From: Paraplanobispora takensis
GTDB taxonomy: Bacteria > Actinomycetota > Actinomycetes > Streptosporangiales > Streptosporangiaceae
Length of the DNA: 64,000 nucleotides
Direction: 5' to 3'
NCBI RefSeq assembly: GCF_016863195.1
Contig: NZ_BOOK01000047.1
Span: 1 to 64,000 of the forward strand
Shown here: positions 1-7,980 of the stretch, in pieces
How positions within the stretch are numbered: the stretch's first letter is position 1
Layout: each line of letters opens with the position of its first letter
Made by a program: the position numbers and the translations under genes
The notes under the pieces: generated by a model
What the model saw: the letters and a program-made list of their open reading frames with translations, nothing else
Databases searched by the model: none
What the model was told of the DNA's origin: nothing

Positions 1-70
1 GCGCACCGGCCTTCACACGCGTGCCCGCACCGGCCTTCACACGCGTGCCCGCACCGGCCTTCGCATGTAC
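1..70. repeat. 24-bp tandem repeat at the window edge
   Basis: A unit beginning GCACCGGCCTTCACACGCG occurs twice in perfect tandem, followed by a partial third copy that diverges after GCACCGGCCTTC. It lies just downstream of the stop codon of the minus-strand gene ending at 91 and may continue to the left of the window. No coding role is visible. Confidence 0.75.
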
Positions 71-90
71 GCGTACCGTCTCCGTGCCCT

Positions 91-390
91 TCATCGGGCC
101 TGCCTCAGCAGTAGGTTTATCCGCCCGGTGCCCCCGCATGACGAGCACTGCCTCTCGTCGGCGGTGACGCCCTCGCCCCAGCACGGGACGCACTCCTGCA
201 GGGCGTCGAACCGGGGATCCCGGTAGATCCTCCGCGTCCCCTTGCGGATGATCTGCCACCCCTGCCTTCTCGCGCGGGCGTCGTCCTCGGCGAAAGCCCG
301 GTCCAGGAGGCCCCCGATGCACTCCTGGACGAGTTCGCGCAGGTGGGAGTAGCTCTTGCTTTGATTCGTGATGTTGTTACCATGCCGCAT
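91..390 (-). CDS. Small Cys-rich protein with DnaJ-type zinc-knuckle motif
   Basis: This is a 99-residue basic protein of unknown function. The C-terminal third contains CVPCWGEG and, after about 13 residues, CSSCGGTGRI. This pair of CxxC motifs, the second followed by GGTG, resembles the zinc knuckles of DnaJ-type cysteine-rich domains, so one bound Zn is plausible. The ATG at 390 is preceded by GAAAGGAG, a good ribosome binding site. There is no signal peptide or membrane segment. The upstream 450 bp hold no convincing gene but contain a strong 13-bp inverted repeat and direct repeats. The function is not recognised; a nucleic-acid or chaperone partner role would be a guess. Confidence 0.6.
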   Translation of the reverse strand: MRHGNNITNQSKSYSHLRELVQECIGGLLDRAFAEDDARARRQGWQIIRKGTRRIYRDPRFDALQECVPCWGEGVTADERQCSSCGGTGRINLLLRQAR

Positions 391-438
391 GAGGGGTTGC
401 TCCTTTCGCCTGTGACCAGCAGCTGGTGATCCCTCTTC

Positions 439-471
439 AGCTGGACCGATGCCGCGAACATCGGTCCAGCT
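439..471. promoter_or_regulatory. 13-bp perfect inverted repeat (hairpin or operator)
   Basis: The arms AGCTGGACCGATG and CATCGGTCCAGCT are perfectly complementary around a 7-nt spacer (CCGCGAA). The element sits about 50 bp upstream of the minus-strand gene starting at 390, so it is either in its 5' leader or an operator. No U-run follows in either direction, which argues against a simple terminator. Confidence 0.6.
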
Positions 472-493
472 CGCGTTCGCGCCCCCTCCGCTT

Positions 494-538
494 CCTTATC
501 GTCACCTCGACGACAGCCCCCTTATCGTCAGTCCGACG
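494..538. repeat. Pair of 19-bp direct repeats in the 391-840 intergenic region
   Basis: CCTTATCGTCA followed by eight bases ending CGACG occurs at 494-512 and again at 520-538, 26 bp apart. Each copy has partial dyad symmetry (CGTC...GACG). The spacing puts both copies on nearly the same helical face, as expected for cooperative binding of a regulator. No binding protein is known. Confidence 0.5.
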
Positions 539-579
539 CTAGACTGCCTCTAGATGTAGAGTGCGCCTGGAAAGCGCCA

Positions 580-782
580 TTGGCAAGTGCCAATCGAACA
601 TGCTCTTGGCGATTGCCGGTAAGGGACACCCAATCCGATAGGTAACCGCCCATCCGCTTTGGGTTCGTGTGTCGAATGACGTAGACAAGCGATGGTTACG
701 TGTTTGCATAGAAGGTGGACCTTCCCTGCCCTCCCGGGGATAAGGTGTGCGGCAGCGGCTGGCAACTGCCAATCGAACCTGC
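580..782. repeat. Two 24-bp near-identical motifs flanking the XRE gene promoter region
   Basis: The copies at 580-603 and 759-782 match at 21 of 24 positions. Each contains TGGCAAnTGCCAATCGAAC, where TTGGCA/TGCCAA forms a small dyad. A partial third copy (TTCGAACATGCC) lies at 785-796. All are upstream of the XRE-family gene at 841 and could be its binding sites. The rest of the 391-840 interval shows no supportable gene. Confidence 0.5.
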
Positions 783-840
783 CGTTCGAACATGCCGTCT
801 ACGCGCAGCTAGGCCGTACTCGAAGGCAAGGTGAACGATC

Positions 841-1704
841 ATGGCTGGGTCCAGCCCCACCCTTCGTCGCCGTCAGCTCGCCGCCCGCCTGCGCGAACTG
901 CGCCTCCAATCGGGGATGAACATCGAGGACGTGGCCAACCGGCTGCTCTGCTCGACCACCAAGATCAGCCGTCTGGAAACGGCACAGCGGGGAGTGAGCC
1001 TCCGGGACGTTCGCGACCTGTGCCAGATCTACGGGGTCACCCAGCAGGCCGAGATCGACGAACTGATGCAGATGGCGCGCGAGGCCAAACAGCCCGGACT
1101 ACTCGAGAACTCCGGCCTTACCGCTGTCGAAAGTACGTTCCGTACCTATATCGACCTGGAGTCGGCAGCCGCCTCGATCACCGAGTTCCAGACCTCATAC
1201 CTGCCCGGACTTCTGCAGACCCGCGACTACGCTCATGCGCTTATACGCGGAATGCTTCCGAGAATGGCGCAGGAAGTTCTCGAGAGCAGGCTGGAGTTTC
1301 GAATGAAGCGCCAGGAACTTCTCCTGAGAAACGACGCCCCCCAATATTGGGCAGTGACCGACGAGGCTGCACTCCGCCGAAGAGTGGGCGACGATCAGAT
1401 AATGCGCCGGCAGCTCGAGCGTATCATCGAAATCGGCGACCTACCCAATGTCACGATCCAGGTAATACCATTCACGGCGGGTTCGTACATGGGACTGGAC
1501 AACTCTTTTGTGCTTTTCAAGTTCCCCAACCAGTCAATTCTTGACACGGTGTACATCGAGGGACTTGTCAACAACAGCTACCTTGAAAAGGATTCCGACA
1601 CGCAGCCCTACAGGGAAGCAATAGAGCATCTGCGCGCCACAGCCCTGAACCCCAGGGGATCGATCGCGCTTATTTCAGAGATCTGCGCATCATACTCCGG
1701 GTGA
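841..1704 (+). CDS. XRE-family helix-turn-helix regulator with DUF5753 domain
   Basis: This 287-residue protein has an N-terminal lambda-repressor-like HTH (about residues 8-65, including LRLQSGMNIEDVANRLLCS and TKISRLE). A C-terminal DUF5753-type region follows from about residue 105 to 280 (FQTSYLPGLLQTRDYAHAL, VIPFTAGSYMGLDNSFVLF). This is the architecture of the large actinomycete family that pairs with small DUF397 proteins in developmental and secondary-metabolism switches such as WhiJ-type loci. Two DUF397 genes follow at 1752 and 2110 on the same strand, as expected. The start follows AAGGTGAACGATC. The specific target is unknown; repeats upstream at 494-796 are candidate sites. Confidence 0.9.
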   Translation: MAGSSPTLRRRQLAARLRELRLQSGMNIEDVANRLLCSTTKISRLETAQRGVSLRDVRDLCQIYGVTQQAEIDELMQMAREAKQPGLLENSGLTAVESTFRTYIDLESAAASITEFQTSYLPGLLQTRDYAHALIRGMLPRMAQEVLESRLEFRMKRQELLLRNDAPQYWAVTDEAALRRRVGDDQIMRRQLERIIEIGDLPNVTIQVIPFTAGSYMGLDNSFVLFKFPNQSILDTVYIEGLVNNSYLEKDSDTQPYREAIEHLRATALNPRGSIALISEICASYSG

Positions 1705-1751
1705 CACAGTGACATTGTGCGGGGATTATGGGCGACACCACAGAGAGGACA

Positions 1752-1967
1752 ATGAGCATGACAATGAAGTCTGCCGAATATTCCGATCAGCCGGAGATCG
1801 AGTGGCGCATCTCGAGCAAGTGCAACGGCGGTCAATGCATAGAAGTCGCCAAACTTCCCGGAGGGCTGGTCGGAATGCGCGACAACAAGGAACCGAACGG
1901 TCCAGTCCTTCAGTTCACACGCGAACAGTGGCAAGACTTCATCAACGACGTCAAGCAAGGATATTGA
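1752..1967 (+). CDS. DUF397 domain protein (first copy)
   Basis: This 71-residue acidic protein has the DUF397 pattern: an aromatic-rich start, SSKCNGGQCIEVA, GLVGMRDNKEPNGPVLQF and a final REQWQDFI motif. Members of this family are small partners, often encoded next to XRE/DUF5753 regulators and thought to modulate them. The ATG at 1752 follows AGAGGAC. An in-frame ATG at 1728 would add eight residues but has poorer spacing. It lies 47 bp after the regulator stop. Confidence 0.85.
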   Translation: MSMTMKSAEYSDQPEIEWRISSKCNGGQCIEVAKLPGGLVGMRDNKEPNGPVLQFTREQWQDFINDVKQGY

Positions 1968-2109
1968 CAGTCTTTTTTGAGACTTCAATCAGCACATCAG
2001 CCACCTGACTCACACCAGCCGCTTGCATACCGCCATGACTGCGCGGTGCGTTAATCTTCTGTTGGCGTGCCTTCGATGAGGCTGTCGACCCTGCGGGAGG
2101 AAGCGCATC

Positions 2110-2328
2110 ATGCAACGCCCCACCTTTCAGGGATCCTTTTGGCACACCCTCTGCAACAATGGCCAGTGCCCTCAAGTAGCCCGAGAAGGCGAGTGGATCG
2201 CGCTGCGTAACAGCGCCGACGGGGAGAACGGGCCCGTGGTCGTCTTCCGTGTCGACGAGTGGGATGAACTCGTGGCGAACATAGGTGACTTCACCAGCGA
2301 GAAGCTGGGAGGTTCTTCCAACGCGTGA
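2110..2328 (+). CDS. DUF397 domain protein (second copy)
   Basis: This 72-residue DUF397 member has CNNGQCPQVAREGEWIALRNS and ends VVFRVDEWDELVANIG followed by a short tail. It follows GGGAGGAAGCGCATC, a strong ribosome binding site. It is the second DUF397 gene after the XRE regulator, 142 bp beyond the first, and clearly divergent from it in sequence. It is followed at once by an intrinsic terminator, so the regulator set ends here. Confidence 0.85.
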   Translation: MQRPTFQGSFWHTLCNNGQCPQVAREGEWIALRNSADGENGPVVVFRVDEWDELVANIGDFTSEKLGGSSNA

Positions 2329-2365
2329 GGTCCGGGCCGATCATGATGATCGGCCCGGACCTTTT
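2328..2365 (+). terminator. Intrinsic terminator after the DUF397 gene
   Basis: A 17-nt arm (AGGTCCGGGCCGATCAT) starting at the last base of the stop codon pairs with ATGATCGGCCCGGACCT at 2346-2362 and is followed by TTTT. This is a classic rho-independent terminator for the plus strand. It also separates the set from the convergent protease gene. Confidence 0.85.
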
Positions 2366-2403
2366 CATATGGCGACCGGCCCGTGACGCCGGTCCGCCGG
2401 GGG

Positions 2404-4263
2404 TCAGTTGCGGCCGGGGGGCGGGGGGTTCCAGCCGGACTGGGGCGGGACGGGGGTTCCGTAGTTGTTCGGCGGGGGGACCGGCGTGCCGTACGGGGAC
2501 GGCGGCGGGGGCGTGGCCGACGGGGAGCCGGCGTACGGGGCCGAGGGGGTGCCGGGGTACGGCGCCACAGGAGCGGCAGGACCCTGCGGGGCACCGGGGC
2601 CGAACGGGACGGCAGGCGTTCCGAAACCCTGAGCGGCGGACGGGAAGGGCGCGGCGAGGGCGGCCTGGCGGCGGCGGAAGCGGCGGTTTCGGGCCATCAG
2701 CAGGCCGCCGGACAGGAAGAGCGCAAGCAGGGCGGCGCCGAAGATGCCGAGCGTCATCGGGTTCTTCAGCAGGCTCTTCTCGGTGGAGACCGGCTCGGCC
2801 TCGATCGAGGGCTCGGTGGCGGGGGCCGACGACTCGGTTCCGGCATCGACGGCCGGGTTGGCGGAGGCGCTCGCGTCCGGGACCGCCGAGGCCGAAGCAG
2901 AAGGGGTGGCGTCGCCGGTGCCGGCGGTCGGGGTGGCCCCCGGGGCGGTGTCGCGGCCGGCGGCGATGGCCTCCTGGGCCTCGGCGATGTATCCGGCGGC
3001 GTACGGGTGCAGCGGATACAGGCGCAGCGTCTCCTTGAAGCCCGCCAGCGCGGCGCTGTGGCGGTCGGCGAAGAAGTCGTTCAGCGCGGCGTTGTAGATC
3101 CGGGTGGTCTGCGACTCCTGGGGGGTGACCCCCTGGGCCGTCAGGAAGTCGTTGATCTGGCCGACGGGGAAGAACACGCTCTGGTTCTCCTGCCGGTCGG
3201 TGCCGCTCTCGTTGAGGTAGGTGGCCGAGACGAGCGCGATGACCTTGCCCTCGGCGTTGAAGACCGGGCCACCGGAGTTGCCGCCGTAGATGGGCGTCTG
3301 CGCCTGGATGTAGGGGACGTTCCGGGTGGTCTCGCGCCGCGCGCTGTAGACGCCCTCGGTGATCGCCGGGTACAGCCGGGACTTCTCGGTCAGGCCCGTG
3401 TCACGGTTGATCGTGCCGGGGAAGCCGACCGCGTAGAGGCTGTTGCCGACCCGCACGTCGCCGTCGACGCCGAGGGGCACGGTGGGCAGGTTGCGGGCGT
3501 CGGCGAGCTTGAGCAGGGCGACGTCCTTGCCCGGGCCGCCGGTGCCGTCCGCCGCGACGAGCTCGATCGGCAGGCGGGTGGAGGTCGCGTTCATGCCCCC
3601 GCCCGGCAGGGGCAGGACCACGCTGTAGCCGACCTTCACATCCGTGACCTCGAGGTTCCGGGTGTTGAAGGTGTCGTAGATCTTGGTGACCAGCTCCGTG
3701 AGCTCCTTGTCCGGCTCGACCGCGCCCATCAGGGCCTTCAGCTCGGCCTTGACGTCCTTCTCCGTGACGTCGGCCAGGCCGTACGTCGCGAAGCCGGCCT
3801 GCACGTCGGCCGGCGCGCTCTGGACGCAGTGCCCGGCGGTGATCATGTGGCCGTCCGGGGTGATCCACCAGCCGGTGCAGGTCCCGGTGAACGTGACGTC
3901 GTCGGTGCGCTGCGGCTCGGCGGCGCCGATGTACTTGCCGGGGTCGGCGGCGACCTTGCCGAAGGCCCACTTGGCGATGCTGAGCTGGTCGGAGGGGATC
4001 CGTCCCTTGCGGGCCTGTTCCTGCGCCTGCTTGTGCAGGGCCGTGAACGCCTTCTTGGGGGCGGCGCTGGGCACCGTGATCCGGCCCGAGTAGGTCGTCT
4101 CGATCAGCTGCACGGCGGGGTTCGCCTGAGCGGCGATTCGCGTCGCCGCCGGGGCCGGATCGGTCTCGGCCACGGCCGCGCCGAGTGATCCCAGCGCCCC
4201 CGTCATGGCCAGCGCCGCCACCACGGCCATCCGCCGCGTCGAATTTCCGCTCACTTCTGCCAC
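2404..4263 (-). CDS. Secreted, membrane-anchored trypsin-like serine protease
   Basis: This 619-residue protein has an N-terminal Sec signal (residues about 11-32, hydrophobic, ending AAVAETD) and a chymotrypsin/HtrA-like peptidase domain. The triad is visible: His in TAGHCVQ (about residue 144), Asp in KDVALLKL (about 247) and Ser in GGNSGGPVF (about 328). A TPR-like helical segment (about 385-430) and a Ser/Ala/Pro linker follow. One transmembrane helix (about 503-525) comes next, then MARNRRFRRR and a long Pro/Gly-rich cytoplasmic tail. The topology implies an extracellular protease held in the membrane. The start is GTG at 4263, with AAGGAAAGG somewhat far upstream; a GTG three codons later is also possible. 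Confidence 0.88.
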   Translation of the reverse strand: MAEVSGNSTRRMAVVAALAMTGALGSLGAAVAETDPAPAATRIAAQANPAVQLIETTYSGRITVPSAAPKKAFTALHKQAQEQARKGRIPSDQLSIAKWAFGKVAADPGKYIGAAEPQRTDDVTFTGTCTGWWITPDGHMITAGHCVQSAPADVQAGFATYGLADVTEKDVKAELKALMGAVEPDKELTELVTKIYDTFNTRNLEVTDVKVGYSVVLPLPGGGMNATSTRLPIELVAADGTGGPGKDVALLKLADARNLPTVPLGVDGDVRVGNSLYAVGFPGTINRDTGLTEKSRLYPAITEGVYSARRETTRNVPYIQAQTPIYGGNSGGPVFNAEGKVIALVSATYLNESGTDRQENQSVFFPVGQINDFLTAQGVTPQESQTTRIYNAALNDFFADRHSAALAGFKETLRLYPLHPYAAGYIAEAQEAIAAGRDTAPGATPTAGTGDATPSASASAVPDASASANPAVDAGTESSAPATEPSIEAEPVSTEKSLLKNPMTLGIFGAALLALFLSGGLLMARNRRFRRRQAALAAPFPSAAQGFGTPAVPFGPGAPQGPAAPVAPYPGTPSAPYAGSPSATPPPPSPYGTPVPPPNNYGTPVPPQSGWNPPPPGRN

Positions 4264-4422
4264 CCCGTCGTTGCCCGCCCCTTTCCTTGCACCGGGACGG
4301 CTGATGGCGGAAGTCTGCCGAGCCGCGCTTAACCCCCACTTGTAACTCGGTGAAGTCCCAGCTCAGGGCCGGTTTCCCGAGTCGTTTTCCGGTGCCGGCG
4401 CACCCTGTAGGACGATGGACGG

Positions 4423-5031
4423 GTGAGTTTCGAACTGGCCGTATGGCACGAGCCCAAGCCGATCACCAAGGAGTACGCCGAGAACGTCTTCCGGGCGCTG
4501 CGCCGGGGGGAGCCCGCATCCGCCGGGGCGCATCCCGGGGTGGCGGCGTTCGCCGGTCAGCTGGCCGAGGCCGAGCAGATCTCCCCCGAGTACGCTCTCG
4601 TCACCGTCGAACTGGAGCGCTCGGACGAGGTGGCGGGCGCGGCCTTCCGCCTGGCCCGCGCGTGCGGGCTGGTCTGCTACGACCCGCAGCGCCGCCTGGT
4701 GCACAACCTCGAGCCCGTCGGCGCCTACCCGGGCATGCAGATGCACACCGGCGACGGCATGATCCTGGTCGACCCCGACCTCCAGCTCGTCGACGACGCG
4801 CTCGCCACGATGTCCCCGCAGAACCCCTTCACCGCGCTGGTCGTCTTCGGCCGGCACTTCATCCAGTCGTCCCCGGAGACGGGCGGCTACGAGCTGGAGT
4901 ACAAGGACAGCGTCCGGAATGAGATGTTCCGCACCCACGTCCCGGATCTGGAGGCCGTGCAGGACGCCTTCACCGAGTACGCCACCGGCGAGTGCGACTT
5001 CCTCGACCGCCACGACTGGCAGCGCGTCTGA
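4423..5031 (+). CDS. Conserved-looking hypothetical protein
   Basis: This 202-residue acidic soluble protein is not recognised. The start is GTG at 4423. Mid-protein motifs such as VCYDPQRRLVHNL and GDGMILVDPDLQLVDDAL suggest a mixed alpha/beta fold. There is no signal peptide or membrane helix. Codon use is typical of the neighbours, and the pentapeptide-repeat gene starts 27 bp downstream on the same strand, so the two may be co-transcribed. Confidence 0.75.
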   Translation: MSFELAVWHEPKPITKEYAENVFRALRRGEPASAGAHPGVAAFAGQLAEAEQISPEYALVTVELERSDEVAGAAFRLARACGLVCYDPQRRLVHNLEPVGAYPGMQMHTGDGMILVDPDLQLVDDALATMSPQNPFTALVVFGRHFIQSSPETGGYELEYKDSVRNEMFRTHVPDLEAVQDAFTEYATGECDFLDRHDWQRV

Positions 5032-5058
5032 CCCGGCCCGCCGACTAGGCTCCCCGCC

Positions 5059-5775
5059 ATGCCCTCCCGCCCCTCCGGAACCGGCTCCTCCGGAACCCGC
5101 TCCGCCCGGTCGAAAGCCCCGGCAGCCCCGAAGGACCCGGTCGCTCCGAAGGTCCCCGCCGCCCTCACCCCCGCGGAGGTCCCCCGGCACGATCTCGACG
5201 ACGACACCGCGTACCGGTCCGCCGAGTTCAGGAGCGCCGACCTGTCGGACCGCCACGCGGACGGGCTCGACATCAAGGGCTGCCGCCTGCTCGACACGGG
5301 GTTCTCCGGTGCGGCGATGCGCCGGGCGAGCCTGTCCGACGTCGAGCTGGAACGCTGCGACCTGTCGAACATGACGGTCAGGGCTTCGACGATGCACCGC
5401 GCCCGGGTCTCCGCCAGCCGGCTGACCGGCATGAGCTGGTCCGAGTGCTCGTTCAGGGACGTGGTCTTCGACGGCTGCCGGGCCGACCTGGCGGGCTTCC
5501 GGTTCTCGACCTTCAAGAACGCCGTCTTCCGCGACTGCGCGATGCCGGAGGCCAACTTCCAGAACGCCGACCTGCGCGGGGTCCGCTTCGAGCACTGCGA
5601 CCTGACCGGCGCCCAGTTCTCCGGTGCCCGGATGGAGGGAGCCCGGTTCGCCGACTGCACGCTGTTGCGCATCAACGGGGTGACCAGCCTCAGGGGTGTC
5701 ATCATCAAGAGCCGCGACGCCCAGGGGCTGGTCTACAGCCTCGCCGGAGCCATGGGCATCACCATCGAGGACTGA
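5059..5775 (+). CDS. Pentapeptide-repeat protein
   Basis: This 238-residue protein has a Ser/Pro/Ala-rich N-terminal 40 residues. A run of pentapeptide repeats follows from about residue 50 to 215 (FRSADLSDRHADGLD, DLSNMTVRASTMHRARV, AVFRDCAMPEANFQNADLRG), in which Leu, Phe or Met recurs every five residues. Such proteins form right-handed quadrilateral beta-helices. Some mimic DNA and protect gyrase, but this cannot be deduced here. It probably shares a transcript with the hypothetical gene just upstream. Confidence 0.88.
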   Translation: MPSRPSGTGSSGTRSARSKAPAAPKDPVAPKVPAALTPAEVPRHDLDDDTAYRSAEFRSADLSDRHADGLDIKGCRLLDTGFSGAAMRRASLSDVELERCDLSNMTVRASTMHRARVSASRLTGMSWSECSFRDVVFDGCRADLAGFRFSTFKNAVFRDCAMPEANFQNADLRGVRFEHCDLTGAQFSGARMEGARFADCTLLRINGVTSLRGVIIKSRDAQGLVYSLAGAMGITIED

Positions 5776-5776
5776 G

Positions 5777-6841
5777 TCACCAGAGCATGATCGCGGTGTT
5801 CCCTGAGCTCCAGGCCGAGTAGAGCCTGATCCTGGCCACGTAGCGGTGGCCCTTGCGGAGGTTGAACTCCAGGGTGCTGTTGCGGTCCTGACCGCTGTCG
5901 TCGTCGCCCGCGAGATAGCGCAGCTCACCGTCGACGTCCTCGAAGACCACCAGCACGGTGTCGCTGTCCCCGAACGCGCCCAGCCGGTATCTCCGGGTCT
6001 CCTCCGGCCTGATCTCGAAGTTCTCCTGCTCTCCGGACCTCAGGCTCAGCGGAGCGGACTGGAACGGGCTCAGCTGCCGGGCCTTGTCGTCCTCCAGCGG
6101 CGGATACCACCGCAGGACGTACTCCCTGTCGAGCGCGGACAGCCGCAGCGACGGCCTGATCCCCGCCCGGTACTCCTCCGGCTGGAGGATCAGGTCCGCG
6201 GGGAAGCCGTACTCCATGATCGAGTCGGGGTCCCAGGTGGATCCGGAGACCTCCTGCGGCGACAGCTTGCGCAGCACGTTGTGGAACGTGGTCTGCCGGG
6301 GCCAGTTGTTGGGCGGCCCCCCGAGATAGCGGTACACCGCCTCCTCGTCCCAGACGATGCCCGCGAACGGGTTCTGGTGCTCGTGGGCGAAGCCGAGGGT
6401 GTGGCCGATCTCGTGGAGCGCGGTGGCCATGCCGTACTCGTCGGTCAGGTCCCAGCCGAAGTTCATGGTCCGCTCCTGGATCCCGATGTCCAGCACGTCC
6501 CGGCCGACATAGGACCACGAGCCGTCGTCCTGGGCGAACCCGATCCTGATCTCGGCCTCGGACGCGGAGTCGACCTCCTTGAACTCCAGCCCGATCCCGA
6601 GTTCCTTCCACGTCCCGAACGCCTGGCGGACCCGGTCGCTCTGCCGCCGGTCGGCGCTCCAGTCCCCGTCGGCGAAGAAGAAGTAGTGCAGGACGGTGCC
6701 GTTCACCCACTTGGTGCGGTTCAGCAGGATCGCCCTCTGCCGCTCGAAGCTGAGGTCCGGACTCAGCGGGATCTCCGGCCGCACGGGCTGGGAGCAGTAC
6801 GGCAGAGCGGTCCGAGGTGTCGTGTCTCCGGTGCCGGTCAT
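5777..6841 (-). CDS. Astacin-like zinc metalloprotease with C-terminal PPC-like domain
   Basis: This 354-residue protein has the astacin zinc signature HEIGHTLGFAHEH (about residues 143-155), giving three His ligands and the catalytic Glu. A Met-turn-like SIMEYGF follows about 60 residues later. The last 70 residues (RRYRLGAFGDSDTVLVVFED ... GDDDSGQDRNSTLEFNL) resemble a bacterial pre-peptidase C-terminal (PPC) beta-sandwich. The ATG at 6841 is chosen because AGAGGAG lies five bases upstream; a GTG two codons earlier overlaps that site. No signal peptide is evident, which is unusual for an astacin. It ends two bases from the convergent pentapeptide gene. Confidence 0.87.
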   Translation of the reverse strand: MTGTGDTTPRTALPYCSQPVRPEIPLSPDLSFERQRAILLNRTKWVNGTVLHYFFFADGDWSADRRQSDRVRQAFGTWKELGIGLEFKEVDSASEAEIRIGFAQDDGSWSYVGRDVLDIGIQERTMNFGWDLTDEYGMATALHEIGHTLGFAHEHQNPFAGIVWDEEAVYRYLGGPPNNWPRQTTFHNVLRKLSPQEVSGSTWDPDSIMEYGFPADLILQPEEYRAGIRPSLRLSALDREYVLRWYPPLEDDKARQLSPFQSAPLSLRSGEQENFEIRPEETRRYRLGAFGDSDTVLVVFEDVDGELRYLAGDDDSGQDRNSTLEFNLRKGHRYVARIRLYSAWSSGNTAIMLW

Positions 6842-6953
6842 GGTCACTCCTCTGCGTTTCCCCGCGGCCGATCCGCTCCCATTCCCCTCCGGACGACCGG
6901 GCGCCGCCTCATCCCCGGCGGGTGATCCCCGCGGGATCGGAACCCTCGGCCTT

Positions 6954-7002
6954 CTACTTTCCCATGAGGAAAGAAGGTGCTACTTTCCTCATAGGAAAGT
7001 AG
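6954..7002 (+). promoter_or_regulatory. Two tandem palindromic operators
   Basis: CTACTTTCCT-CAT-AGGAAAGTAG at 6980-7002 is a perfect 10-bp dyad. An upstream copy at 6954-6976 (CTACTTTCCC-ATG-AGGAAAGAAG) matches it with two imperfections. The centres are 26 bp apart and the downstream copy ends 16 bp before the start at 7019. The winged-helix gene at 7492, in the same operon, is the obvious candidate for the binding protein. Confidence 0.75.
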
Positions 7003-7018
7003 AAGACAGGGAGGGCAC

Positions 7019-7492
7019 ATGAACTCTCGCGACGCCCAGCTCGCGCTCGACACCATCCGCAGCTTCCAGGACATCACCCGTGAGGAGATCGTCCGTCAGC
7101 TCTTCCCGCTGCCCCACGTGCTCCTCTCGGCGCTCGGGCTCTTCGCCACGCTCATGTCGACCGATCTCCCCCACCCGTGGGACACCGTCACGCTCCTGGC
7201 CGGGCTCGGCCTGTACATGGGCGTCTGGATCAGGTGTTCGTACGGGAACTCCGTCTACAGGAGGCCCACCCTCTGGGAGGCGGGGGTCTGGGTGGCGCTG
7301 TGCGTCGCCCTCCTGGTCGTCTTCTTCGTCGTCCGGGCCGCGGCCTTCTCCCTGTTCGACGTACCGGCGCACGGGCTGCTGTCCCCGGGCACGGTCGCCG
7401 GCGCCGCGGCGACCGTGACCTATGTCGCGCTCACCCCCCTGGCCCGCCGAGCCCTGAGGAAGCTGATCCACCAGAGTGGCGGGCGCGCCTGA
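7019..7492 (+). CDS. Small integral membrane protein, regulator partner
   Basis: This 157-residue protein has four predicted hydrophobic segments (about residues 28-45, 53-68, 85-107 and 121-140) after a charged N-terminal helix. It is not recognised beyond membrane protein. The ATG follows GGGAGGGCAC. Its stop overlaps the start of the winged-helix regulator by one base (TGATG), so the two are translationally coupled. Two palindromes directly upstream suggest the pair is autoregulated. Confidence 0.82.
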   Translation: MNSRDAQLALDTIRSFQDITREEIVRQLFPLPHVLLSALGLFATLMSTDLPHPWDTVTLLAGLGLYMGVWIRCSYGNSVYRRPTLWEAGVWVALCVALLVVFFVVRAAAFSLFDVPAHGLLSPGTVAGAAATVTYVALTPLARRALRKLIHQSGGRA

Positions 7493-7839
7493 TGGATCCA
7501 CTTTTCAATGAGTTCCTGCACGTTCCCGCCCGGCTGTCGATCGTCGCGCTCCTGGCACCTGCCGACTGGGTCGACTTCGCCTTCCTCAGGGACTCGATCG
7601 GCACCAGCGACTCGGCCCTGTCCAAACAGGTCTCGGCGCTGGCCGCCGCCGGATACGTCGAGGTGCGCAAGGGACAGGACAAGCGGGCCCGCCGTACCTC
7701 CGTGCAGCTCACCCCCACGGGGCGGGACGCCTTCCAGCAACACGCCGCGGCCCTGGAACGCATCGTCGCACTCGCCAAAACCGCGGCGGAACAACCCGCC
7801 CGGGACAGCCAGGACCTGATCCCCAACCCCCGGGCCTGA
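7492..7839 (+). CDS. Winged-helix (MarR/ArsR-like) transcriptional regulator
   Basis: This 115-residue protein matches the short winged-helix DNA-binding family used by many actinobacterial operons. It has RLSIVALLAPADWVDFAFLRD, a recognition helix in TSDSALSKQVSALAAAGYVEV, and a wing in KGQDKRARRTSVQLTPTGRDAF. The real start is the ATG at 7492 inside the stop of the membrane-protein gene; longer versions of the frame run over that gene. The best guess for its target is the pair of palindromes at 6954-7002. Confidence 0.88.
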   Translation: MDPLFNEFLHVPARLSIVALLAPADWVDFAFLRDSIGTSDSALSKQVSALAAAGYVEVRKGQDKRARRTSVQLTPTGRDAFQQHAAALERIVALAKTAAEQPARDSQDLIPNPRA

Positions 7840-7980
7840 CCCCGCACGCCCCCCAGCACCACCACCTACGGCGCCCAGCCCTGCGCCCCTTCCCGCGCCG
7901 TGGGCTTCAGCTACGGCGGCCCGCCCCGAACGGCCCCGCCACCGATTGCTTCAGCCACCCAGCGTGCCCTGGGCGTCCGG

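Noticed and set aside
1-70. CRISPR array suggested by the 24-bp repeats
   Set aside because: The repeats are directly tandem with no spacers.
539-793. 84-codon minus-strand frame in the 391-840 gap
   Set aside because: No good ribosome binding site, atypical composition, and it covers the repeated regulatory motifs.
2383-4188. Long plus-strand frame opposite the serine protease
   Set aside because: Composition is Gly/Arg/Val-biased without motifs, and the minus strand carries the triad and signal peptide.
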